From contig CAWHTU010000012.1 in NCBI GenBank assembly GCA_963832305.1, forward strand, positions 1 through 64,000: 64,000 nucleotides of DNA. Reading direction: 5' to 3'. The notes under the pieces are model-generated. The model was not told the origin of the DNA and did no database searches. It saw only the letters and a list, made by a program, of their open reading frames with translations. How positions within the stretch are numbered: position 1 is the first letter of the stretch; every line of letters starts with the position of its first letter. Source of the DNA: Roseiarcus sp963832305. Its GTDB lineage: Bacteria > Pseudomonadota > Alphaproteobacteria > Rhizobiales > Beijerinckiaceae. The translations under genes were made by a program, and so were the position numbers. Below, in pieces: positions 29,469 through 42,417 of this stretch.

Positions 29469-30256
29469 AATTCACGCAGGCGAACGGCCTCGCGATCCAC
29501 TATCTCATCGAGGGTCCGGAAGGGCTCCCGCCGCTGGTCTTCATCAATCCGCTCGGCTGCGACCTGCGCGTCTGGACCGACGTCGCTTGCATCCTGAAGC
29601 CCGATTTCAGGGTCGTCTGCTACGACAAGCGCGGCCATGGGTTATCCGAATCCGGCCCGGACCATGCTGAGATGGCCGACTATGCGGGCGACCTGGCCGC
29701 CCTTCTCGGGGTCCTTGGCGTCGGCCGGGCCGCAATCGTCGGCATGTCGATCGGCGGCGTGATCGCGCAGGAGCTCTGTCGCCAACGTCGGGACCTCGTC
29801 ACCGCGCTCGTGCTCTGCGACACCGCGGCGAAAATCGGAACCGACGAGTCGTGGGACGAGCGCATCGCCGCGGTCGAGCACGGCGGGATCGAGTCGATCG
29901 CCGACGCGATCCTCGAGCGCTGGTTCACACCGGGGTTTCGGCGCGAGCGTGCGGCGGAATACGCCGGCGTTCGCGCCATGCTGACGCGGACGCCGAAGCA
30001 GGGCTATCTCGCCGCCTGCGGCGCCTTGAAGCGCGCAGACCTGCGGCCCTTCGCCAGCCTGATCGAAGCACCGACCCTTTGCCTCGTAGGCGACCAGGAC
30101 GGCTCGACCCCCGTCGATCTGGTGCGCCAAACTGCAGCCTTGATCAACGGCTCGCGGTTTGAAATCATCGACGGCGCGGGCCATCTGCCGAACGTGGAGA
30201 AGCCGGCCGCCGTGGCGCGGCTGATCGCCGAGCACGTCACGCGGACGGCCAGTTAA
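29465..30256 (+). CDS. pcaD: Alpha/beta hydrolase, probable 3-oxoadipate enol-lactonase
   Basis: 263 residues. The hydrolase fold has the oxyanion region FINPLGCDLRVW, the nucleophile elbow GMSIGGVIAQ (Ser), the acid near CLVGDQDGSTP and the catalytic His in IDGAGHLPNVEKP. These fit PcaD-type lactonases, which open 3-oxoadipate enol-lactone in the protocatechuate branch. The other pca genes are not in the window, so a different ester or lactone substrate is possible. The ATG overlaps the upstream stop by four bases. Confidence 0.8.
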   Translation: MKFTQANGLAIHYLIEGPEGLPPLVFINPLGCDLRVWTDVACILKPDFRVVCYDKRGHGLSESGPDHAEMADYAGDLAALLGVLGVGRAAIVGMSIGGVIAQELCRQRRDLVTALVLCDTAAKIGTDESWDERIAAVEHGGIESIADAILERWFTPGFRRERAAEYAGVRAMLTRTPKQGYLAACGALKRADLRPFASLIEAPTLCLVGDQDGSTPVDLVRQTAALINGSRFEIIDGAGHLPNVEKPAAVARLIAEHVTRTAS

Positions 30257-30402
30257 GACGCGCCGCGCCTGTCTCGATGTTGCCGAGAGTTAATCCAAAG
30301 GCTGGAAATATAGCCCTTTCCGTTCTTGGGATGAGAGAGTATAGACACGCGCCGTTTTGAAGGCTTGGCGGAAGCCGGCGACCTCGGGATTCCCCTTTAA
30401 GC

Positions 30403-32325
30403 ATGTCCCACCCCCTTTCGAAGGACGTCGTTCCGCCCGCAGCGAGCGGCGAGGGCGAGGGCCTGACCCATTCGTCGGGGCAATTCTGGGTTCTCGCGCT
30501 CGGCTCGATTGGCGTCGTGTTCGGCGACATCGGGACCAGTCCGCTCTACGCGCTGCAGACCGCACTCGGCCAGTTCAAGGGCTCCGCGCTCGGGCCGGCC
30601 GAGGTGATCGGCGTCGTCTCGCTCATCATCTGGGCGCTCCTGATCGTCGTCACCGGCAAGTATGTGCTGTTCCTGATGCAGGCGGACAACAAGGGCGAGG
30701 GCGGCATCCTGTCGCTCAAGGCGCTCGCGCAACGGGCGCTCGGGCAGAGGACGACGCTGGCCTTTTTCCTCGGGGTCGCAGGATCGGCGCTGTTCTCGGG
30801 CGACGCCATGATTACGCCGGCGATTTCGGTCCTGTCCGCGCTCGAAGGACTGAAACAGGTCGACGCCGGCCTCGCGCCGTACGTCCTGCCGGCGACGGTC
30901 GTCATCCTCGTCGTTCTGTTCGGCGCTCAGAGCCGGGGGACGGCCAGGGTTGCCGCCTTCTTTAGCCCGATCATGGTGATCTTCTTCGCCGTCAACGCCG
31001 TGCTCGGCCTGGTGCATATCGCCTCGGCATGGAGCATTTTGGGCGCTCTGAGCCCGTTGCCCGGCCTCGGCTTCATCCTCGCCCATGGCGCGATCGGGTT
31101 CATCGTCCTCGGCGCCGTCTTTCTCGCCGTGACCGGGGCGGAAGCGCTCTACGCCGATATGGGCCATTTCGGGCGGCGGCCGATCCAGGCGGCATGGCTG
31201 TTCATCGTTCTGCCGGCGCTCGTGTGCAACTACCTCGGCCAGGGGGCGCTCATTCTCAACGACCCCAAGGCGGTCGAGAACCCCTTTTACCTGCTCGCCC
31301 CAGGCTGGGGCCTGGTTCCACTCATATTGCTGTCGACAGCCGCCACGGTGATCGCAAGCCAGGCGGTCATCACCGGCGCCTTCTCGCTCGCCAGCCAGGC
31401 GATCCAGCTCGGATTGCTGCCGCGCCTCGAAATCGTCCACACCTCCCCGACCCAGGAGGGCCAGATCTTCATCCCACGCGTCAATCGCGTGCTGCTGCTC
31501 GGCGTTCTTGGTCTGGTGCTGCTCTTCCGCTCCTCCGACGCGCTCGCCAATGCATACGGCATCGCGGTCTCGGGCACGATGGTCGCGACGACCTCGCTTG
31601 CTTTCTTTGTCGTGTGGAAACTGTGGCGATGGCCGCTCTGGGCGGCTCTGACCCTCACTGGCGCCTTTCTTTCGATCGACGTTGGGTTTTTCATCGCCAA
31701 TCTGTACAAAGTCTTGGACGGCGGGTGGGTGCCGCTCACGCTCGGCGCGACGATGTTCGTCGTGATGTGGACCTGGTCGCGCGGCAGCGCGATTCTACTG
31801 GCCCGCACCCATCGGGACTCGATCCCGACCCTGGACCTGATCAAGATGCTCGAGAAATCGAAACCGGTGCGGGTTCCCGGAACGGCGGTCTTCCTCACCA
31901 ACGATCCGACTTCGGCCCCGTCCTCGCTCATGCACAACCTCAAGCATAACAAGGTGCTGCACGAGCGCGTTGTCCTTTTGAACGTGCGCACCGAGACGAC
32001 TCCGCGCGCCCCCGCTGCGCAACGCTATGAGATGACGAGTCTGTCGCCCGACTTCATGCTGGTCACCCTTCGTTTCGGCTATATGGAGCAGCCGCATATC
32101 CCCCGCGCGCTGGCGGCGATGCGAAAGGCCGGGCTCAAGTTCGACATCATGACCACCTCGTTCTTCCTCGGGCGGCGCACGCTCAAGACCGCGCCCAATT
32201 CCGGCATGCCGCTGTGGCAGGACAAATTATTCATCGCCATGACCAAGCAGGCGGCGAGCGCGCCGGACTTCTTCAACCTGCCCTCCGACCGGGTCGTCGA
32301 GCTCGGGGCGCAGATGAAGGTGTGA
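30403..32325 (+). CDS. kup: Low-affinity potassium uptake protein Kup
   Basis: 640 residues from the ATG at 30403. KUP/HAK/KT family K+/H+ symporter with about 12 membrane segments over residues 20-440 and a cytoplasmic C-terminal domain. Diagnostic motifs are GVVFGDIGTSPLYALQTA near the N-terminus, GDAMITPAISVLSALEG and AEALYADMGHFGR. The length is normal. The 146 bases before it are non-coding and must hold its promoter. Constitutive K+ uptake is the expected role. Confidence 0.95.
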   Translation: MSHPLSKDVVPPAASGEGEGLTHSSGQFWVLALGSIGVVFGDIGTSPLYALQTALGQFKGSALGPAEVIGVVSLIIWALLIVVTGKYVLFLMQADNKGEGGILSLKALAQRALGQRTTLAFFLGVAGSALFSGDAMITPAISVLSALEGLKQVDAGLAPYVLPATVVILVVLFGAQSRGTARVAAFFSPIMVIFFAVNAVLGLVHIASAWSILGALSPLPGLGFILAHGAIGFIVLGAVFLAVTGAEALYADMGHFGRRPIQAAWLFIVLPALVCNYLGQGALILNDPKAVENPFYLLAPGWGLVPLILLSTAATVIASQAVITGAFSLASQAIQLGLLPRLEIVHTSPTQEGQIFIPRVNRVLLLGVLGLVLLFRSSDALANAYGIAVSGTMVATTSLAFFVVWKLWRWPLWAALTLTGAFLSIDVGFFIANLYKVLDGGWVPLTLGATMFVVMWTWSRGSAILLARTHRDSIPTLDLIKMLEKSKPVRVPGTAVFLTNDPTSAPSSLMHNLKHNKVLHERVVLLNVRTETTPRAPAAQRYEMTSLSPDFMLVTLRFGYMEQPHIPRALAAMRKAGLKFDIMTTSFFLGRRTLKTAPNSGMPLWQDKLFIAMTKQAASAPDFFNLPSDRVVELGAQMKV

Positions 32326-32398
32326 GCGCTCGCCTTGAGCGGCGTCGCGCGTGTTCGACGCCGAGCGAGAAGAGCCGGGAAGCGCCTGGCGTCCGCCG

Positions 32399-33160
32399 AT
32401 GAAGGTCTATCTCATCAACCTCGATCGCCACCCCGATCGCCTCGCGCACATGCGCAATCAATTGGACACAATCGCGTTCGAGCGCATCGCCGCGATCGAC
32501 GGATCGAGCCAGCCGCCGACGGCAAAAGGCCTCACCCGCTTCGAGTTGGCGTGCCTCGAAAGCCATAAGGTCGCGTGGCGTCGATTCCTCGCCGGGCCAG
32601 AGGCTTACGCCTGCTTCCTCGAGGACGACCTGCACATCTGGCCGGGCTTCGCCGCGCTGGTCGGGCGCGAAACATGGATACCGGCGGACGCGCATTCCAT
32701 AAAGCTCGACACCTACCTTCAGGCGGTCGAGCTTGGCGAAAAACGCGCAGCATTCGGCGGCCGGGAGCTCGCCAGGCTCCACAGCCGCCACCAGAGCAGC
32801 GCGGCCTACATCCTGAGCCGGGAGGGCGCCGCCCGTTATCTGGAATTGACCGCCGCAAACTCTCTCCCGGCGGACTATTCGCTGTTTCCCGATCACCCCC
32901 GCCGCGCCGGCTTGCGCATCTATCAGCTTCTTCCCGCCATCGCGATCCAGGATCACCTTCTCTCGCCGGATGAGGGCGGCCAAACCTTCGCCACGGGAAT
33001 GGCCGGCCCGGGCGGGAACGGGGCGCCGCGTCGCGCCTCGGCGCTCGAGAAACTCGGGCGCGAAACCGGCCGCCTCGCCGCGCACGCCGGCGGCTTGTTT
33101 GAATGGGCCTATCAGAAGGCCATTCTGCGCCTCGAGACGACGACGGTCCGCGTCGGCTGA
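32399..33160 (+). CDS. Glycosyltransferase family 25 (LOS/LPS biosynthesis type)
   Basis: 253 residues from the ATG at 32399. The N-terminus VYLINLDRHPDRLAHMRNQL is the classic GT25 opening, followed by ERIAAIDGS, GLTRFELACLESH, and the acidic metal/nucleotide motif CFLEDDLHI. SSAAYILSREGAARYLE matches the family's later conserved block. It would add a hexose to cell-surface glycolipid; donor and acceptor are unknown. There are no neighbouring LPS genes. Confidence 0.85.
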   Translation: MKVYLINLDRHPDRLAHMRNQLDTIAFERIAAIDGSSQPPTAKGLTRFELACLESHKVAWRRFLAGPEAYACFLEDDLHIWPGFAALVGRETWIPADAHSIKLDTYLQAVELGEKRAAFGGRELARLHSRHQSSAAYILSREGAARYLELTAANSLPADYSLFPDHPRRAGLRIYQLLPAIAIQDHLLSPDEGGQTFATGMAGPGGNGAPRRASALEKLGRETGRLAAHAGGLFEWAYQKAILRLETTTVRVG

Positions 33161-33526
33161 ACACGGAACGGCGGCCGTCTCGCCGAGACGTCGAGAAAAA
33201 TCGACAATCGTTTGCGATAATCAGAAGAAGGCGCTATTGTTCTCGCTGGAGCCGGATGGCGGGCTCGCCCCTGGCTTGTACGCTGGCCGCGCGTGCTCGC
33301 CTGCATCGATCCTTTGTCGGGCCAACGGTCGATGGTCAATGGAATCGTACGTTATTCTTGGGCATAAGCAATTGAAACGTATAGAGTTTTACGACTTTTG
33401 ATCGATTTTGTTTTCCTTCCGTGCGGCTTTGTTTTCCTTCCGCGCGGCCTTTGCTTTCCTTCCGCGCGGACCTTTGTTTTCCTTCCAAAGATTTTGCAAT
33501 CCTTCCGCGCTTGGGGGCGAACCGGC
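33161..33526. other. 366-base intergenic region between convergent GT25 and maeB genes
   Basis: The maeB-proximal third holds the tandem repeat listed separately. The rest (33161-33400) shows no gene with recognisable sequence. Short open frames over the repeat are lysine/arginine-rich artefacts of its composition. Confidence 0.5.
33400..33510 (-). repeat. Tandem purine-rich repeat 3' of maeB (about 22-base unit)
   Basis: Read on the maeB strand just after its stop, the unit GGAAGGAAAACAAAGGCCGC recurs about four to five times with small changes (GGAAGGAAAGCAAAGG, GGAAGGAAAACAAAGCCGCAC, GGAAGGAAAACAAAATC), with a degenerate first unit GGAAGGATTGCAAAATC. It is strikingly A-rich against its surroundings. 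It resembles arrays 3' of phaZ and uraH in orientation, position and the core A-A-C-A-A-A. Confidence 0.7.
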
Positions 33527-35812
33527 TCACCCGCCGATATTGAAGCTCGCCATCGCCGCCATATTGACGATGTCGGAATCCTTGGCGCCGAGGGACACGA
33601 TCTGCACCGGCTTCTCGAGCCCGACGATCAACGGCCCGATCACGGTCGCGCCGCCCAGTTCCTGCAGCATGCGGGTCGAGATCGAGGCCGAGTGGAAAGC
33701 CGGCATGATGAGCACGTTCGCGGTGTCCTTGAGCCGGCAGAACGGATAGGCGGCCATGAGTTCCTTGTTGAGCGCCACGTCGGCGCTCATTTCGCCGTCG
33801 TACTCGAAATCGACCCGCTTGGCGTCGAGAATCCGCACCGCTTCCTGCACCCGCTGGGTGCGCTCGCCCGGAGGATGGCCGAAATTGGAGAAGGCGAGCA
33901 TGGCGACGCGCGGTTCGTAGCCGAGCCGCCGCGCCACCCCCGCCGCCTCGATCGCGATCTCCGCCAGATCCTCGGCGGTCGGCATTTCGGTGATCGCGGT
34001 GTCGGCCGCCAAAATCGGCCGGCCACGCGACAGGATGATCGAGACGCCGACGACACGGTGGCCCGGCTTGTCGTCGATGACCCGCCGCACCTCCTCCAGC
34101 GCGACCGAGAAGTTGCGGGTCACCCCGGTCACGATCGCGTCTGCGTCTCCGCGCGCGACCATGGCGGCGCCGAAGTAGTTGCGGTCCTGGTTGATCATTC
34201 GCTGGCAGTCGCGCAACAGATACCCCTTCCGTTGCAGCCGTTCGTAAAGGAACTGGGCATAGATCGCATTGCGGTGCGAGAGGCGCGCGTTGTAAATCTC
34301 GATGCCCTTGTCGGAAAGATCGAGACCGGACGCCTTGGCCGCCGCCCGCACACGCTCCTCGCGGCCGACCAGAATGGCGGCTCCGAGCCCCTGATTGACG
34401 AACGAGTAGGCGGCGCGGATGACCTGCTCCTCCTCGCCCTCGGCGAAGACGACGCGCTTGGGCGAGCGGCGGACGCGCTCGATGATCCGTTGCATCGCGC
34501 CGGCGATCGGATCGCGGCGGGCGGACAATTGCGCCTTGTAGGCGCCGAGATCGACGATCGGCCGCCGCGCCACCCCGGAGGCCATTGCGGCCTTGGCCAC
34601 GGCGATCGGCACGACATGAATGAGGCGAGGATCGAAAGGCACCGGAATGATGTAGTCGCGGCCAAAGCGCGGCCTGGCGCCGCGATACGCGGCCGCAACC
34701 TCGTCGGGAACATCCTCGCGCGCGAGATCGGCGAGCGCCTGGGCGGCCGCGATCTTCATCTCCATGTTTATTGTCCTGGCGCGCACGTCGAGCGCGCCGC
34801 GGAAAATATAGGGAAATCCGAGAACGTTGTTGACCTGGTTGGGATAGTCAGAGCGCCCGGTCGCGATGATCACGTCGTCTCGCGCCTTCTGCGCTTCCTC
34901 GGGAGTGATTTCGGGATCGGGGTTGGCCATCGCGAAAATGATCGGATCGGGCGCCATGGCCTTCACCATCTCCGCGGTCAGCGCCCCCTTGGCCGAAAGA
35001 CCGAAGAAAATGTCCGCGCCCTCCATGGCCTCCGAAAGAGTGCGCAGAGGCGTCTCGACCGCGTGCGCGGATTTCCACTGGTTCATGCCTTCCTGGCGGC
35101 CGCGGTAGACGACGCCCTTGGTGTCGCAAAGGATGACATTCGCAGGCTCAAATCCGATCGACTTGATCAGGTCGAGACAGGCTATGCCAGCGGCGCCGGC
35201 GCCGTTGCAGACCAAACGCGTAGTCTTGATGTCCCGTCCCGTCAGATGAATCGCGTTGATCATCCCCGCGGCGGCGATGATCGCCGTGCCATGCTGGTCG
35301 TCGTGAAAGACCGGAATGTCCATCATCTCGCGCAGGCGCTCCTCGATGTAGAAGCATTCCGGCGCCTTGATATCCTCGAGATTGATCCCGCCGAACGACG
35401 GCCCGAGGTATCTCACCGCGTTGACGAATTCGTCCGGATCCTCAGTCCCGACTTCGAGGTCGATCGAATCGACGTCCGCGAAGCGCTTGAACAGAACCGC
35501 CTTGCCTTCCATTACCGGTTTGGACGCGAGCGCTCCGAGATTTCCAAGGCCCAGTATCGCCGTGCCGTTGGTAATGACCGCAACCATGTTGCCGCGCACG
35601 GTGTAGTCGTAGACGGTCGAAGGATCGGCGGCGATCGCCTTGACCGGGACCGCCACGCCCGGCGAATAGGCGAGCGACAGGTCGCGCTGGGTGGCCATCG
35701 GCTTGGTCGGGACGATCTCGAGCTTGCCCGGGCGCCCTCGCGAGTGAAACTGGAGCGCTTCCTGATCGGTGATCGAAGGACGCTTGCTCGGTCCGTCGGC
35801 CTTGTCAGCCAT
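33527..35812 (-). CDS. maeB: NADP-dependent malic enzyme with phosphotransacetylase-like domain
   Basis: 761 residues, the long MaeB/TME form. The N-terminal malic enzyme part includes SLAYSPGVAVPVKAI, FDVDSIDLEV-like metal residues in RFADVDSIDLEVG, VFHDDQHGTAIIAAAG and the NAD(P) motif LVCNGAGAAGIACL. Residues about 435-750 are a phosphotransacetylase-like domain (RVVFAEGEEEQVIRAA to MPAFHSASISTRMLQEL), known to be regulatory rather than catalytic in rhizobial homologues. It decarboxylates malate to pyruvate, feeding PDH and PPDK. It is followed by the repeat array and divergent from metH. Confidence 0.95.
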   Translation of the reverse strand: MADKADGPSKRPSITDQEALQFHSRGRPGKLEIVPTKPMATQRDLSLAYSPGVAVPVKAIAADPSTVYDYTVRGNMVAVITNGTAILGLGNLGALASKPVMEGKAVLFKRFADVDSIDLEVGTEDPDEFVNAVRYLGPSFGGINLEDIKAPECFYIEERLREMMDIPVFHDDQHGTAIIAAAGMINAIHLTGRDIKTTRLVCNGAGAAGIACLDLIKSIGFEPANVILCDTKGVVYRGRQEGMNQWKSAHAVETPLRTLSEAMEGADIFFGLSAKGALTAEMVKAMAPDPIIFAMANPDPEITPEEAQKARDDVIIATGRSDYPNQVNNVLGFPYIFRGALDVRARTINMEMKIAAAQALADLAREDVPDEVAAAYRGARPRFGRDYIIPVPFDPRLIHVVPIAVAKAAMASGVARRPIVDLGAYKAQLSARRDPIAGAMQRIIERVRRSPKRVVFAEGEEEQVIRAAYSFVNQGLGAAILVGREERVRAAAKASGLDLSDKGIEIYNARLSHRNAIYAQFLYERLQRKGYLLRDCQRMINQDRNYFGAAMVARGDADAIVTGVTRNFSVALEEVRRVIDDKPGHRVVGVSIILSRGRPILAADTAITEMPTAEDLAEIAIEAAGVARRLGYEPRVAMLAFSNFGHPPGERTQRVQEAVRILDAKRVDFEYDGEMSADVALNKELMAAYPFCRLKDTANVLIMPAFHSASISTRMLQELGGATVIGPLIVGLEKPVQIVSLGAKDSDIVNMAAMASFNIGG

Positions 35813-36042
35813 CCTTCAAACCCTGTCTGGATATACAAATCTGAAGCGCTTATTGACCGTCGAGCCGCAACTCGGTCCGCGGGCTTCCGCCCATGAGGGA
35901 GTTGCTCGGCCTGGTCCGATCCGTTTCCCCCGACAGCCCGCCTCATCGGCGCGGATGAGGAGACCTTTTGGTGGACCCACCATACTGAGCGGGCGTCGAA
36001 CTTTTGGCAAATTGAGAGGCGCTGAACTAGCTGACTTGCTTT

Positions 36043-36064
36043 CATATAAAGACATGTTTATATG
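36043..36064. promoter_or_regulatory. Inverted repeat operator upstream of metH
   Basis: A perfect 8-base inverted repeat CATATAAA-N6-TTTATATG sits 37-58 bases before the metH start in an AT-rich patch. It resembles operators described for ArsR-type methionine-cycle regulators (SahR-like) in Alphaproteobacteria, from memory. The position fits repression of metH by SAH/SAM status. No regulator gene is adjacent. The rest of 35813-36100 shows no gene. Confidence 0.5.
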
Positions 36065-36100
36065 GTTATGTCGCCGTAAGCGGCATGATCGGTATGCAAA

Positions 36101-39862
<3,762 letters not shown>

Positions 39863-39928
39863 GGGCCAGGAGTAGCGAACGAGATTCGGCGGCGCGATTG
39901 GCCTATACTGGTTGTCCTGACTAAGCTC

Positions 39929-39948
39929 CGCCGAGGGCGCCCTCGGCG
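39929..39948. repeat. Perfect 20-base palindrome after metH
   Basis: CGCCGAGGGCGCCCTCGGCG is self-complementary and is flanked by GACT and AGTC four-base arms. It lies 67 bases after metH and 18 before the next start. No T-tract follows. It may be a factor-assisted terminator or an mRNA-stabilising hairpin. Confidence 0.4.
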
Positions 39949-39966
39949 TCAGTCATCGCGAATGTC

Positions 39967-41811
39967 GTGCCAGACAACTCCGGTAATCAGTCGGCTGACG
40001 ACGCTCACACGCAAGCCGCCAACGCGCGCCCGCAGCTCATCTATGACGGCGATTGCGGGTTCTGCGGATATTGGGCGCGTTATTGGGAGAGGCTGACAGG
40101 CGAGGCCGTCGAATACCGACCCCATCAGCAAGTCGCGGCTCGACATCCCGCGATCCCTGAGGCCGAATTCAAACGCGCGGTGCAGTTCATCGCCCCCGAC
40201 GGTCGTCGCGTCAGCGCCGCTGAGGCCAGTTTTGTGACCCTGAGCCATGCGCCCGGCAAAGGATTCTGGCTCACCCTCTACCGCCATGCTCCCGGTTTCG
40301 CCGCCGTCTCGGAACGGGCTTATGGGTTCGTCGCCGCCCATCGCCCCGCGTTCTATCGCTTAAGCCTCCTGCTGTGGGGCAGGAACCACGAACCGCCGCG
40401 CTATGAGCTGATCTCATTCCTCTTCCTGCGACTCTACGGGTTGATCACCCTTTCGGCCTTTGTCTCGTTCGCCGTGCAGGCGCAGGGGCTCATCGGCAGC
40501 CGCGGAATCCTCCCGCTCGTTGACCTGGTCGATTCGCTCGCGCGCGTCGGACCGCGGCGCTTCGTCGTCATGCCGATGGTCTTCTGGCTCAACGATAGCG
40601 ATGCCGCCATTCAGGTCGTGTGTTGGGCCGGGGCCGGCTTGTCGCTGATGCTGGTCCTCAATTTCCTGCCACGCATGAGCCTCATTCTGATCTACGCGCT
40701 CTATCTTTCGCTGCTCTATGCCGGGCAGACCTTCACGAACTTCCAGTGGGACACGTTCCTTTTGGAAACGACGCTTGTCGCGCTGCTGATGAGCTTCGCG
40801 CCGGCGACCGGCGTCTGGGTCGCGCGGTGGCTCCTGTTCCGCTTCATGTTCATGTCGGGCGTCGTCAAGCTCTTGAGCGGCGATCCGAACTGGTGGGGTC
40901 TGACGGCGCTCAGTTATCACTTTCTGACCCAGCCGCTGCCGACGCCGCTCGCGTGGTACGCCGCAAGGCTCCCTTCTGGCCTCCTCAGAGTCGCGACCGG
41001 CGCACTGTTCGTTGTCGAGCTCAGTCTGCCGTTCCTGATCTTCTGCCCGCGCCGCTTACGCCTAGTCTCGGCCTTCGGCATCCTCATGCTGCAGGTCTGC
41101 ATCCTGCTCACCGGCAACTACAACTGGTTCAACTTGCAAACCATGCTCTTGTGCTTGCCGCTCATTGACGACGCGGCGCTGCGCAGGATAGCGCCGCTCC
41201 GCTTGGTCAGCCTCCTCAAGACGCGCCCGAGCGACCAGGCGCCCCGACGACCGGCGAAGATCGTCGTCAACGCGCTCGCGCTCCTGATGGTATTCTTAAG
41301 CCTCGTGCAGATGGACCTGCGTTTCGGCGGCAGCCCGCCGGACGCGGTCGTAACGTTTGACGGCTGGTTCGAACCCCTGCATCTCGTGAGCCCTTACGGG
41401 CTGTTCGCGGTCATGACCACGACCCGCGACGAGATCGTCATCCAGGGCTCCGATGACGGCGTCGAATGGCGCGACTACGAATTCCGCTACAAGCCCGGCG
41501 ACGTCATGCGCCGACCGCGATGGAACGTCCCGCATCAGCCGAGGCTCGACTGGCAAATGTGGTTCGCCGCGCTCGATGACCCTGAGCGCCAGCCGTGGTT
41601 TTCGCACTTCCTCGTGCGCCTGCTCGAGAACGAGCCCTCGGTGACGGGGCTCTTGGAGACAAATCCCTTTCCCGGCAAGCCGCCGACTTATGCGCGGGCG
41701 CAATTCTACGAATATACCTATGCCGCCGGCGACGAACATGCGGCTGGCCAATGGTGGGACCGGCGATTGCTGGGGCTCTACTTCCCCGCCGCGCACTTGA
41801 AAGGCCAATAG
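39967..41811 (+). CDS. DCC thiol oxidoreductase domain fused to lipase maturation factor-like membrane protein
   Basis: 614 residues from a GTG at 39967. Residues about 22-140 are a DUF393/DCC domain (LIYDGDCGFCGYWARYW), named for the DxxCxxC motif and thought to act in thiol-disulfide chemistry. Residues about 150-430 are a multi-pass membrane region (for example LVLNFLPRMSLILIYALYLS and NFQWDTFLLETTLVALL) of the LMF1 type. The C-terminus (VEWRDYEFRYKPG to RLDWQMWFAALDD) matches the conserved LMF tail. Metazoan LMF1 helps lipases fold; the bacterial role is unknown. The fusion suggests disulfide-dependent maturation. Confidence 0.8.
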   Translation: MPDNSGNQSADDAHTQAANARPQLIYDGDCGFCGYWARYWERLTGEAVEYRPHQQVAARHPAIPEAEFKRAVQFIAPDGRRVSAAEASFVTLSHAPGKGFWLTLYRHAPGFAAVSERAYGFVAAHRPAFYRLSLLLWGRNHEPPRYELISFLFLRLYGLITLSAFVSFAVQAQGLIGSRGILPLVDLVDSLARVGPRRFVVMPMVFWLNDSDAAIQVVCWAGAGLSLMLVLNFLPRMSLILIYALYLSLLYAGQTFTNFQWDTFLLETTLVALLMSFAPATGVWVARWLLFRFMFMSGVVKLLSGDPNWWGLTALSYHFLTQPLPTPLAWYAARLPSGLLRVATGALFVVELSLPFLIFCPRRLRLVSAFGILMLQVCILLTGNYNWFNLQTMLLCLPLIDDAALRRIAPLRLVSLLKTRPSDQAPRRPAKIVVNALALLMVFLSLVQMDLRFGGSPPDAVVTFDGWFEPLHLVSPYGLFAVMTTTRDEIVIQGSDDGVEWRDYEFRYKPGDVMRRPRWNVPHQPRLDWQMWFAALDDPERQPWFSHFLVRLLENEPSVTGLLETNPFPGKPPTYARAQFYEYTYAAGDEHAAGQWWDRRLLGLYFPAAHLKGQ

Positions 41812-42185
41812 TGGAGCGCGAGCCGCGGCGGTTGCAGGAATGTTCGCGCTGATTCGTCGAATGGAGCGAACTGAGATCGGCGACGCTACCTTCGCGACCC
41901 CAATAATCGACCAGGGCGCCCCCGCCCCCAGGCGAAGGACGCCGGCCTCCCGCCGCTCCTGGCGCCGGCCGCCGACCGGAGAAAGTCCCGCCAAGCCCGA
42001 TCTAAGCCTCAATCAGATTTATTATGGCGGCGCGCATCCATCCAAGCATCCCGCGCGGCTTGACCTGGCGGACCTTCGCGCCGCAAGCTGGAGGCGCCGC
42101 GCGCCCCGGACGAACGGGACCGCGCAATTCAACGCAACCTGACGGGCCGCCTGCGACATGGCGGGCGGGAAAGAGGGAGGAAACG
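41812..42185. other. 374-base non-coding stretch before the dodecin gene
   Basis: No open frame with credible composition or similarity; short frames here are Arg/Pro-rich artefacts of GC content. It presumably contains the dodecin promoter. The ribosome site GAGGGAGGAAACG lies at its end. Confidence 0.5.
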
Positions 42186-42404
42186 ATGGTGGAGAGCGTC
42201 TACAAGGTGATCGAGCTGGTCGGCACCAGCACAGAGTCCTGGGAAAAGGCTGCCGCGGCCGCAGTCCAGCGGGCTTCGAAGAGCGTGAGGGACCTGAGAG
42301 TGGCGGAAGTCGTCGAGCAGGACCTGGTGATCGAAAAGGGCAAGGTCGAAGCCTATCGCACGAAGCTCAAGGTGTCCTTCAAGTATGAAGGCAAGGACGA
42401 CTGA
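42186..42404 (+). CDS. Dodecin family flavin-binding protein
   Basis: 72 residues from the ATG at 42186. The sequence MVESVYKVIELVGTSTESWE, then AAAAAVQRASKSVRDLRVAEVVEQD and YRTKLKVSFKYEG, is a textbook dodecin. These dodecameric shells store or buffer FMN/FAD, or CoA in some. Strong ribosome site (GGGAGG) and an intrinsic terminator make it a monocistronic unit. Confidence 0.95.
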   Translation: MVESVYKVIELVGTSTESWEKAAAAAVQRASKSVRDLRVAEVVEQDLVIEKGKVEAYRTKLKVSFKYEGKDD

Positions 42405-42417
42405 GCCGTCGCCGTGA

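Noticed and set aside
30257..30402. Riboswitch upstream of kup
   Set aside because: No recognisable potassium or c-di-AMP riboswitch core; the region looks like an ordinary promoter.
33400..33510. CRISPR array at the maeB 3' repeats
   Set aside because: Units are contiguous, short and degenerate, with no unique spacers and no cas genes.
33336..33530. 64-codon Lys/Arg/Gln-rich ORF over the maeB 3' repeats
   Set aside because: Its repetitiveness simply mirrors the DNA repeat; no start context and no similarity.
41840..42142. 100-codon ORF before dodecin
   Set aside because: Arg/Pro/Ala composition is a GC artefact; no recognisable motif.
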